Shown here: one piece after another, positions 55,096 through 64,000 of the stretch | Layout of the letters: the number at the start of each line of letters is the position of its first letter | Position numbering within the stretch: the stretch's first letter is position 1 | NCBI GenBank assembly: GCA_024734495.1 | Contig: JALMQS010000187.1 | Location: forward strand, 18,228,455 to 18,292,454 | From: Forficula auricularia | Taxonomy: Eukaryota > Arthropoda > Insecta > Dermaptera > Forficulidae | Length of the DNA: 64,000 nt | Direction: 5' to 3' | The notes under the pieces: generated by a model | Seen by the model: only the letters and a program-made list of their open reading frames with translations | Database searches by the model: none | Told to the model about the DNA's origin: nothing | Position numbers and translations under genes: made by a program

Positions 55096-55641
55096 TCTAA
55101 AATTTAGTTTTTTTTGCTTTTTGCTTTCTATTTTTCAAAAAGATTATCTTACAAACGGCTAAAAGTATTTTAATAAACGAAATTGATCGAATTTACCGCG
55201 TTTCGGTCTACAATAAAATCTCGTATAATGCACATTTATAATTTTAAAGATATTAATTATTTTGTCAAAATGTCTGTTAGTTAATGTGTGGGTGGGTAGT
55301 GTATATTGTTAATCAGTACTTGATGGCCAAAAACACCTGTAGAATTGTATTTGGTTTTGTAAATTTGTGATGGAATTTATTACAATTAGATGATTATTTG
55401 TTATTGTATTTATTAAATATTTATTAAAAAGTTTATAAAATGTTGATTTTTAATTAATGAGGAAAAGTTAAGTAGAAAATCACTTGAAGAACGCACTAGT
55501 TTTTTAAACACAATCTTAAATCAATTGGGAATGTCTTGAATATGTTTTTATTCAATCTGGAATTATTTCTTTATTATTCCTTTCTGATATCTAATCAAGT
55601 AACGGGATTCTTCTTCTATTTTTTTTTTTTCATTTCTCAAG

Positions 55642-55724
55642 TCGAGCAGCCAGCGGGTCAACTGCTTAATATTTGTGATTTCTCAGTGTCACGCTTTATG
55701 CATTTTGTTGACTATGCATTGTGA
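55642..55724 (+). other. Candidate last exon (weak)
   Basis: A long pyrimidine tract ends ...TTTCTCAAG at 55641. The frame then reads EQPAGQLLNICDFSVSRFMH, FVDYAL and TGA at 55722. The acceptor is a less favoured AAG and no homology is recognised. Confidence 0.2.
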
Positions 55725-55742
55725 GGAATTGTTCAAACGATG

Positions 55743-56985
55743 TATATATATATATATATAGGGTAAGTACAAATGAAATTTTTGCATCATGTTCCTTGCA
55801 CCATTTAAGAAAAAATGTTCATACGTCAAAAAAATCTTACCGTATGTGGTTCTTATTGTGTGTTTTCTAAAAACAAAAAATGGAAATTTGCCGAATGCTG
55901 AATTCAAATTTAGTATGCATTTTCTAACATATTTCTTTTATTACTTAAATAAGTATGAGGTAGGTTCCACATAAAATAAAAGTGTGTGTGTACTTATGTA
56001 CACGCGTTAGAAATTATACTTCTTTGGCGTCTGAAAAAAATTTCAAAAAACAAAACTGCAGTAAAGATCGAAGATGTCGATGTAGATCTTTTTCGCTTTT
56101 TGATAATAACCGAATATTCCGCGTTAGTCATCGGCATCGCATAAACTGAAATAAAAAGACAAAACATGGTAACATCGATTATAGGCTTCTTTTAGAAATG
56201 TCATCAAAAAATGAAAAATTGTATCTAATATTATTCTGATTTTTGTAAATGAACTAATTTTGAAGTTGCAAAGTGTTAATAGTTTACAATTAATAATTGT
56301 AAAATATTTCAATTATTTATTTAAAATAGATATTTCTTATTAAATAGTTTTTCATTTATTACTTATCTTGATGATCATTTCTTTTTAATCAATATTTTTT
56401 CAAAATTAATAATAATCACATATATTAAAATACTTACCAGTATTGCAGTACAATGCTAGATGTTATTTTCACTTAAATTCCGGAAAATTATCAAGGTAAT
56501 CTATAATATAAAATATAAAGATATGTTTAGAATTAGATTTGACAAACAAAATGATTAAATATTTATTAAAAAATAATTAACTCTCCAGTAATAATTCTAG
56601 ATATAATACTTACAGAATTAACCTCTAATATTTGAAAACACTCTCAAAGTTTTTACACAGTTTTTGTAACTGACAAATTTATATAATAAATATATATATT
56701 ATTTAAAATATAATATATAATTATATAAATATATAATTATTAAGAATTGATTATTAATATAAATAATATATTTCACATCCACATCAACTGGCTTATTGAA
56801 TTTGAAAATAACAACACGTTTTGTTAGATTCCTTGCAGTCATTTAAAGGAATATATTATTTATTCTATTCTGTAGCCAACTTCATCATGTTAATTTTTGG
56901 GACATCTGCGCGCACAGGTCACAAATTTCACTCTCATCCAAACGCGCCATGAAGAAGTATAAGCTTCAAAAAAAACAATAATGAG
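55743..56985. other. AT-rich stretch, no gene seen
   Basis: (AT)n at 55743-55760. Small ORFs on both strands have no domain. Confidence 0.45.
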
Positions 56986-56992
56986 TTTTTAT

Positions 56993-57035
56993 CTCGATAT
57001 ATATTTTCGAGGTTTTCCGAGCCCGTCATCAGGAG
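56993..57035 (-). ncRNA. Hammerhead-like motif 17
   Basis: CUC/GAG stem I, CUGAUGA, C, a weak stem II (GGG...CCU), GAAA, AUAUAUAUC giving an AUC triplet. The core is intact. Confidence 0.45.
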
Positions 57036-57245
57036 TTAGAAAACGGAATACAAAATTAGAAATATGTGTACAAGTAATAGTTTTTTGGGAAAAGATGTGG
57101 TAAGGGAAAGGGAGGGGGGAGGGGAGGCCGTACTGAGAATTATTATTTCTAGAAAGATGAAACAAATGGTGAAATCCCACCTCGTAATTTACCCAATTTC
57201 TTATTATTAAAAAATGTTTCACCTTTGAACCAACACCTACCCTGT
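56993..57245. mobile_element. Ribozyme-family fragments (CUC/GAG type) in inverted order
   Basis: Motif 17 lies on the minus strand; GTGAAATCCCACCTCGTAAT, TGTTTCACC and GAACCAACACC (57166-57235) lie in plus orientation. In other units these blocks and the ribozyme share one polarity, so this is a junction of two inverted fragments. Confidence 0.5.
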
Positions 57246-57494
57246 TAAAAGTTATAGATATTAATATGACAGAGCATCAGAACCGCGTTACAAAAAATAT
57301 ATTAAAATATTACATTGAATTATTTTATTTGAATGTTGGTTTTGTCATTAATGCGTGGTAATTAATAGACATGTGGTGTGTATTAAAAACCCAGCATACA
57401 ATTTTTACTTTCACATTTATATTTTTAATATATTTCTTGCTCAGTTTCGAAATGTATTAAAAATTTAAAAAAAATGTGTTTGTCAAGGGCATGA

Positions 57495-57820
57495 TCAATT
57501 GAGTCTGTCCTTTGGCTTGGGGCAAATAACAAATAAGCATCTAAATATAAATATTCAGCTACGAATCCCGCATTCGGCAGGAATCTTGCTTGTCAGGGTG
57601 CTACCCCTCTCGCGCTGGGCATCCGTAGTTGGTTTTAAAATGATATTTTTAATTTCCTAATTTTATTTTCGTCTGTAGAACTATCAGTGGGGTTTTAAAA
57701 ATTAAAAAATCACCTCGGCGTCGTCGCACAAGCCGGTTATAATAAACGAGCTTCGAGGGCGTGCCGAAAGGCTGGTGACCCGGCGGGCGGCGTCTCGGTC
57801 AAAAATTTTATTCTCTTAAA
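57495..57820. mobile_element. Ribozyme-family tail and Helitron-like GC-rich tail
   Basis: GTCTGTCCTTTGGCTTGGGGC resembles the inverted GCAGAGGAC block. GGGCGTGCCGAAAGGCTGG and GGCGGGCGGCGTCTCGG (57758-57803) share the last motif exactly with 27673-27689, the end of a Helitron-like half. Confidence 0.4.
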
Positions 57821-59290
57821 AAACCACACTACAAATGTATACCTATAGAGCTCCGAAAATACATAGTCTCTTAAAAGTTTCGCCTCATTTTCGTCCTGAC
57901 ACAGCTACAGAAATGAGGCTCTAGATATGAATCTGGGAGTATTTTTTTCTATAATCTACAGCATTGTAGTATTTTTTGTAATGAAAGCTGAATTTATTTT
58001 AAATAGATGAAAATAGTAGCGAAAACGGAATTATATATTATAATTTTATATTAACTCATATGACACGTGTCTTAAGTCGTTTATAAATGCATGCAAAATC
58101 TAAAAAATAAGAATAACAAAATTTGGAATTTTTAAAAAATTATAAAAAAAGTAGAAATTATTAAAAAATAAACAAATAATATATAAATCAAATAAGATGT
58201 GATTGATTCTTTTTTCTGTACGCAAAGAAAAGCGAATTGAATATTTAATTTTTGAGTAGTGAGGGAGGAGGAATAATTATCAATATATTTAATGTTTCTT
58301 AATTACTTATCATCTTAAAATCAATTGGAGTCTTTCATTTCAAAGTCAAATCACGATTATATTTCTGTTGCCCATAAAAATATACCGATGTCGCTCCCTG
58401 TCGGAAGCATTACGTCAACGTTGCGAGAGCAATTAATCTAAAACAGGCTGTAGTAACTCATTATATCGATGAATATGGTACTCTGAATTATTCGCATTAA
58501 CCAAGAGATCATACTGATTGATTTCCTCTTGAAAATCAACAATCACTGCTATTCTCGGCAAGAAAATATTTTCAAATTTAAAAAGGTATTTGGTATGCCA
58601 AAATTGTTGTTTATAATCCGAATCAAGTTAGAATAATGGTATTTCGAAGACGTTGAAGTGATGGTAAAATCGCCCGTTACCAGCCGGTGTGATTGTGTCG
58701 TGTTTTGGAAATGTATTTCAGTTTAGTCAAAACGGGAGGAACATGTATCTGAAATGTTTATGCATTGAGGGCTGAGCAAAGAAACCTATCGCCAAGGTAG
58801 TGATGCTAGTAACTCGGAACTGGTTCTCGTCTGTCATAACAATTTCATCGTCTTTATCGTCTCATTAGTTGTAATCATTACATTTTGGGAATGAAAAGTA
58901 GTAATTAAATTAATGCACCTATCTATTTAAAAAACAATACTGATTATTGTGATTAAAATATTAATAAACAATGAAGTTCTTCTAATATAATTATTGATCT
59001 AACTTGTTTATATGATTCGACTCTGATATTCGAATTTTTAAATGGTCAAACTCTTTCTTCTTATTAACCTCAACAAACCTTCAAGCATCTATGTTGTTAT
59101 CAATAACTCATCACCTTTATTAGAGGCGAAGAACAGCCTTCTACCAATTCGAACTAGGCCACTTTCGCTCTTTATCATTCGTTTTCCTAGCAAAAAAACG
59201 ATTGCTAATTTTTTTAATTAGGTATATTATTAATGTTATTATCTATTGCAATGTTAATACATATGTAATTTTTTTATTCTTTTTTGTCAT
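57821..59290. other. AT-rich stretch, few repeats
   Basis: CTGCTATTCTCGGCAAGAAA (about 58546) is a scrap of the ribozyme-element outer arm (compare 6535). No gene recognised around 58380-58830 despite a less AT-rich composition. Confidence 0.4.
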
Positions 59291-59307
59291 TTTCATTATT
59301 TTTTACT

Positions 59308-60637
59308 TTTAACCGACTTTGAAAAAAGAAAGGAGTTATCAATTCAACGGAATGTATGTTTTTTTTGTGTATGTGCTTGGTATAAACATTTATTTCTCCT
59401 TCTACTAACAATGTTTTCAATTTGGATGATTTTTGCATTTGGTTCAGTCTCGGATTCGATTGATCCCGTTTTTTTCGATAGTGTCTGGACATTTTTGTTC
59501 TTCTTTGTGTTCCGCATAACTTCTTTTGTTTTATAGGGCGGTTTGATGATTCTTTTTTTATTGGAAAGGAGATACCTTAGGAGTAGTCACATATTAATTT
59601 GGTCAAGTTCTGAAGATGTTTGTTCGTCGATTTCTCTTTACCATGTCGACCGATTTCGATGATTTTTTTTCTTTGGGTTCAGCATAGTCGCTGATTGGTC
59701 CCGTATAAATTTCATTGGTATTGGAATTTTTGTTGTACTCTAAAAAAAACCATTTTAGCGCTTTGTTATATAATGATTTCGATAATTTTTTTATTGGAAA
59801 GGGGATATATAGAGATTAGTCTCATATAGTCGCAGGTGGTCCCGTATAAATTTCATTGATATTAGCTGCCTTTCTTATGTATGTTCACGCATAACTTTGA
59901 TTGATTCTTTTTTTATTGGAAAGAATACTGTAAGGATAATCTTATTAATTTGATCTAGTTCTGATGATATGATCAATGACAAAATAACGGAAATCTCTAA
60001 TTCTTATGAGCAAATAATCGAAATTATAATAAATAAAATCTTTTATATAAAAAGTCACTAAAAACATCTAAACATTGGAATAATTTCTTATTATTGGTAA
60101 AATTTTATCAATTCTGATTTCTTCGTTCGAATCTTTTACGAGATGCGTGCAAGGTATTACTTAAGTCGTTATTCTTAACATCATTGAAAGAGGAGGATAA
60201 AATTAATTTTTAGAAAAAAAACCGACTTCAAAAAAATTAAATGCAACAAATAAAATAATAAGAACTCAAAAATAAAATAAAATACACTAAAAGGTATAAA
60301 ATAATTATCTTATTTAGTTACAACTAAACTATGAAATTGTTACATAAAATCATCTTTGAAGTCAGTGCCAAACAAGCTAATATAAGCGAGCTTACGCGAT
60401 TTTGTCTTCATTACCCGCCCAAACGTACTAAGATCCGTCGAGTGCGATTCATAAAATGTATATGTTTGGCACCGACTTCAAAAAGTGATTTCATGTAACA
60501 ATTTCATCGTTTAGTTGTAACTAAATAAGATAATTATTTTATACCTTTTAATGCATTTTATTTTATTTTTGAGTTCTTATTATTTTGAGTTGTTGCATTT
60601 AATTTTTTTGAAGTCGGTTTTTTTTCTAAAAATTATT
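59308..60637 (+). mobile_element. GAAGTCGGTT-family element, longest copy R4
   Basis: Left end AACCGACTTTGAAAAAAG, right end GAAGTCGGTTTTTTTTC, about 1.33 kb. The body has internal duplications of the GTTCAGT...GATTG(A/G)TCCCGT block (59440, 59675, 59830). It ends in hairpin 60207-60637 with the conserved loop TACTAAGATCCGTCGAGTGC. No known domain. Confidence 0.7.
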
Positions 60638-60753
60638 TAGTTGAGGCTTTATATAAAATCTATGTAAGCTCATACATATTTTCAGAAAAGACCTATAATA
60701 AAAAACTCTTAATAATTCGAATTTTTTTCTCTTGACTTGGCGACTTGGTCAAC

Positions 60754-60855
60754 GTCAACTGTGACTATCTATAGTTTAAATGAGTGTTTACGCACTTGGC
60801 TGCCGGTCGCTTCGTGCATAAACACTCATTTAAACTATAGAAATTCACAGTCGAC
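60754..60855. repeat. Hairpin, 41-bp arms
   Basis: GTCAACTGTGACTATCTATA... and its inverse around CTTGGCTGCCGGTCGCTTCG. Confidence 0.8.
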
Positions 60856-61069
60856 AGTGCGTAATAGGCCTTTTAGGTTAATCATGTCAAATATATTTTT
60901 TTAAATTTGTATTGAAAAGATTGATAAAATTTATTTTATTTATTTATTATTTTGAAATTTGATATGTACTTTTTGTCTTAATTAGTTTAATATAGTCAAA
61001 TACATATAGATAGTATTTATATATATATATGGTATATATTTGTGAAATATCAGAAGGTTTATAAAAAAT

Positions 61070-61290
61070 CATAACTAAGCCTGAATTTCACTTGTTGGGA
61101 TTTTGGATTGTCGGGATTTTGGATTTCGGCATTTTGAATGTTCACGATTTTGGGTGCCATCTCAAATGAGTTCTGAGCTACAGGGGGTCGAAAGTGTCTC
61201 ATGTAAATAAGGTACAGCATGTAGGGCCAATGCCCGAACTTTGCCTGAGCACGCTGTGCGCCTATGATTTTCAAACCTTATTATTGATCG
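61070..61290 (-). repeat. TCGGGATTTTGGAT-type repeat
   Basis: Tandem GGGATTTTGGATT and related 15-mers, then a GC-balanced segment with GCGCACAGCGTGCTCAGGC. It resembles arthropod TIR-type repeats, but family and ends are not determined. Confidence 0.35.
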
Positions 61291-61547
61291 CGTTTCCGAT
61301 GAATTAAATATGACATAGAATGAATAATTTGTTTTATTTCTTAATAATTGAATTGTGAAGGGCAAGAGATTTGTTGATTTTGCTTAAATATTCCATGTTG
61401 GTTTTAATCAACGTCCGTTTAACTTTTCATTCTTTTGAATAGAGATGGTATCATTTCTAGTATCTTTGCCATGTGTCATGTTAGTTAAATATTTACAAGC
61501 CGATTAGTATTGAAAACAACCAAGCGGACTTAAAACAACACGGTAAT

Positions 61548-61802
61548 ATGCCAATGCTTTATTTATTTGATGAATCAAGCGTTTCTGTTCCTTTTCGCTT
61601 AGGGTTGGGCTGCGTGCCTTTCACATTTCAAAGACGTACACTTAACGAACGAACATTACGTGGCAGATTTCGAATTCAGAACGTAAACCGCTCACACCTG
61701 GAATCTATAAAGAAACATCACCGTAGTATTAAATTCAGAGTACACTTTTCAATTTCCTTTTTTAATTATAATCAGTGTTTAGAAATGTCTTTTATATTTT
61801 AA
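61548..61802 (+). other. Unidentified open frame (84 codons)
   Basis: Reads ...LGCVPFTFQRRTLNERTLRG then RFRIQNVNRSHLESIKKHHR. No domain recognised, and no splice context. Either chance or a remnant of an unknown element. Confidence 0.2.
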
Positions 61803-62349
61803 TTAGGTTGTACACTGATTCCAAAGTCCATTTAGTGTGTCTGCATTCCTATACCCACGATAACTCAAGAACGGAAAGTCGTAGAAAGTTCGTTCTTAGG
61901 CCAAAATATTCTTATTTTTAATGTGTAAAAGTGATTAGATTCTACACCTTGAGAACTTCTGGTTCAAAATCGCAAAAATCATCATTTTTTAATTGATTTT
62001 ATTGAGATTTTAAGGCGATGTCATAAAATATATGCATAAATGATAAATTAATTTTTAGGATTACTAGGTCTTCTTTAGCGTATTGAGTCTTGAAAATTTT
62101 TCACTTTTTTTATTATTTAATAAATGTGCGGGTGAGCGATTCTTTCATTAGAATCTGAAGAAAATTAGTAAAAAGTACGCTGATAGAATCATCTCTTTTC
62201 CTTTAGACTTTAAACACGACCTTGCAACTATACCAAAATACAAGTTCAGACCTGTTTCAGACTATTATAGATTAATTTTTTGATTTCTATTATTCTAGAA
62301 ATGGCCTTTTACATTTGAACCCAACTCGTTATAGAGAGATACTATTTAA

Positions 62350-62634
62350 CTCATCATCATTGAGTATACAGTCCTAAGACTGGTTTGATGCAACAATCCG
62401 TCTCCATCGACTCTGTCCCCCGCCAGCCTGTTTGACCTCTCTAAATGTCTGGCATCCCATATCCCCAATTATTTGGTTGAAATATTCTAATCTGGGTCTT
62501 CCCCTTCCCCTTTTCTTTCCCACCTCCCCCTCCAAGATATCCCTAAGCAGTCCCCCATGTCTCAGTGTGTGCCCCATCATCTGACCTCTTCTCTTCTTCA
62601 GACTCTTCCACAAGGTTCTTCTTTCTCCGAATAT
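62350..62634 (-). pseudogene. RTE-like LINE 3' end, copy 2
   Basis: Minus strand: LWKSLKKRRGQMMGHTLRHG, GLLRDILEGEVGKKRGRG, ...CQTFREVKQ and WRRIVASNQS, then TATACTCAATGATGATG. It is nearly identical to 49908-50180 except for a few changes and a one-base shift near QAGGGQSR. It is truncated at CGGAGAAAGAAG. Confidence 0.85.
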
Positions 62635-62989
62635 TTAACTGTACTTCACTAAAATTCAGTCAAAAATGTACAAAAAGAATAACTTGCTAGAGATCTAACT
62701 GGCGAGCGTAGCGAGTCTCAAAAAAGATTTTACTTTTCTCTATATTTTATATTTTAAGCTTCCTTTCTTTTTTTATTCATGTGAGTACCTAAGTAGGTAT
62801 ATGATAATTTTTTGAGAACCAAAAGAAAATTAACATGGTTGAGAAACCAAATCAAAGAGAAGAAAATAGTATTCGACGTAATATTTACGTCGAATATTAT
62901 ATCTTTATATCTTGGAAATATCTTTCCAATACTATCATATTATTTTGAAACTTTCACACATCAATTCGTGTGAATCAATTCTAATATGA

Positions 62990-63027
62990 CTCGATGAAGA
63001 GGCAAAGCCCCTCGAAATCTAGTAGTC
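62990..63027 (+). ncRNA. Hammerhead-like motif 18 (insertion in core)
   Basis: CUCGAUGA (one extra C in the CUGAUGA box), stem II GAGG-CAAAGCC-CCUC, GAAA, UCUAGUAGUC with a GUC triplet. Confidence 0.4.
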
Positions 63028-63115
63028 TCGTTTAAAAAAAAAATTTCAGCAGAAGACACACTCTTTTATTTTCTCCATTAATTTATAAAAATTCTGATAC
63101 TTTTAGCAAAAAAAA
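62990..63115 (+). mobile_element. Ribozyme-family unit at 63 kb
   Basis: Motif 18, then CAGCAGAAGACACACTCTTTT and TTCTCC, then an AT-rich part that matches 7260-7320 inverted. Confidence 0.55.
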
Positions 63116-63129
63116 ACTTTCAATTTGAT

Positions 63130-64000
63130 TTTCGTATATTTATAACTACTTTCGACGTTTTGAAATCGACAAACTTAAAATTATTAAAAAATTCCACGAA
63201 GCCCTTCATTCTCTCATTATCACTGATAAATAAAAACGGATATGATATCTCCATTTTTTGGAAGATATAAGGTACGGAACTCTCAGTTTGTTGATTTTAT
63301 TTTTTTGCTTTATATTCGCATGGTAATAAAAATTAAGATTAACTTATATTTAATTTAATTATATCTTTTTTTAAAACATAATATATACCGACTATATTGT
63401 GTAATTGAAAATTTTTGAGGGAACTTAACATTCCGGTAGCCCTGCGGCCGTAGATCGCTGAGCGTACCAACAGTAGAAAACAATGAAAAAGTTTTTGTTT
63501 TTCTAATTTTTGATGAATTTTCTTTAATTTTTTTAATGAATCCCTCCGCTCTCAATTACTCATTTCCTTCTTCTCTTTGAACTATCTCTTTCTAATTTTG
63601 CTCACCAAACCAGCGAGAGATCTAAAATTTTCATTCATTTCTTAAATATTTTTTAATGTTCATTTTATAGTCAAAGTACTGTCTTTCTTCTATAATTAAG
63701 ATAAAAAATTATCTTAAAGAGTTTTTATGGGTCCATTTTTGAGAAAAAAGACTTACTGATAATTTTTCAATATAATTTTTTCCCCAAAAGCTCACCCGAT
63801 TAAATCAGCTTAGAATGGACTTTGTGCACTCTTTTAAAAAAAAAAAACTTTTTTTTTTTAAACTTGCCCTGTCTAGAGGATCCTATTTACGGTTTCTAAC
63901 TTAATGTCTGGAAATTGTCGTCGAGGTGGGCGATTATAAAAAAATTAATTAAAAACATTCGGGAGATCATTAGATGGATGAAGAGGAGGCTCCTCGGGAT
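63130..64000. other. AT-rich end of window, no gene seen
   Basis: A short GC-richer block (GTAGCCCTGCGGCCGTAGATC, about 63437) has no recognised partner. Confidence 0.4.

Noticed and set aside
56870..56900. CAUGAUGAAG similar to motif 5 (minus strand)
   Set aside because: No stem II and no GAAAC downstream.
59951..59985. CUGAUGAUAUGAUC in the GAAGTCGGTT element
   Set aside because: Part of a block conserved in that family; no stem II or GAAA box.
1..64000. Penelope-like RT with GIY-YIG endonuclease
   Set aside because: Looked for as the natural partner of the hammerheads; none of its motifs were seen in any frame.
1..64000. CRISPR arrays, rRNA genes, bacterial operons
   Set aside because: No regularly spaced direct repeats, no rRNA signatures, no ribosome-binding-site-led gene runs; the content is eukaryotic repeats.

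Overview
The window looks like non-coding DNA from an arthropod-type nuclear genome. It is very AT-rich, has no long intact ORF, and is packed with overlapping, broken transposable elements typical of insects and their relatives: Jockey/CR1-like and RTE-like LINE ends, Tc1/mariner-IS630 remnants with a WFQQDGATCHTA block, an hAT-like element, Helitron-like termini, tRNA-derived SINEs and many long hairpins. No rRNA gene, intact tRNA gene, CRISPR array or bacterial operon was seen. The species cannot be named from the sequence alone.

The most striking content is a scatter of about 18 hammerhead-ribozyme-like motifs on both strands. Each has a CUGANGA box, a short paired stem II, GAAA and usually an NUH cleavage triplet. 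They fall into at least four sequence families: a GAAACUAUAGUC family followed by a repeated GCAUCAAGCAGAGGAC block; a CUC/GAG stem-I family next to GUGUUGGUUC and GUGAAAC blocks; a GAAACGUC family; and a GAAACGUU family. Such motifs are known from Penelope-like elements and animal retrozymes. No Penelope-like RT/GIY-YIG gene is visible, so these look like non-autonomous or fragmentary ribozyme-bearing repeats.

Layout. 1-4 kb: a ribozyme motif, a candidate exon, an internally deleted mariner, hairpins and a LINE 3' end. 4-10 kb: GAAGTCGGTT-family hairpin elements, ribozyme-bearing inverted repeats and a dispersed repeat that returns at 51 kb. 10-16 kb: more ribozyme units and long hairpins. 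16.6-18 kb: a pogo/Psq-like fragment among GGCCAATAGC repeats. 18-22 kb: Penelope-like inverted repeats around a LINE fragment, then ribozyme units. 22-25 kb: three LINE tails, one split by a 193-bp MITE. 25.8-26.3 kb: a tandem ribozyme pair and one inverted copy. 27-28.3 kb: inverted Helitron-like halves. 28.9-31.8 kb: an hAT-like element holding a Jockey-like LINE. 31.85-32.7 kb: a second LINE ORF2 end. 33-38.7 kb: a candidate terminal exon, hairpins, a SINE and a palindrome with two facing ribozymes. 40-48 kb: LINE tails, a GC-richer island and a candidate first exon. 47.6-52.1 kb: SINEs, an RTE 3' end and a LINE insertion with a clear target duplication. 53-54.2 kb: a long-TIR IS630-type element. 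54.5-55.1 kb: Helitron-like. 55-64 kb: sparse, with a full GAAGTCGGTT element, a second RTE end and a last ribozyme motif.

A few short open, spliced-looking segments (near 1.15, 19.9, 33.2, 43.0 and 55.6 kb) could be exons of host genes with very long introns. They are weak calls. All protein and family identifications come from recognising motifs by eye; no database search was run.
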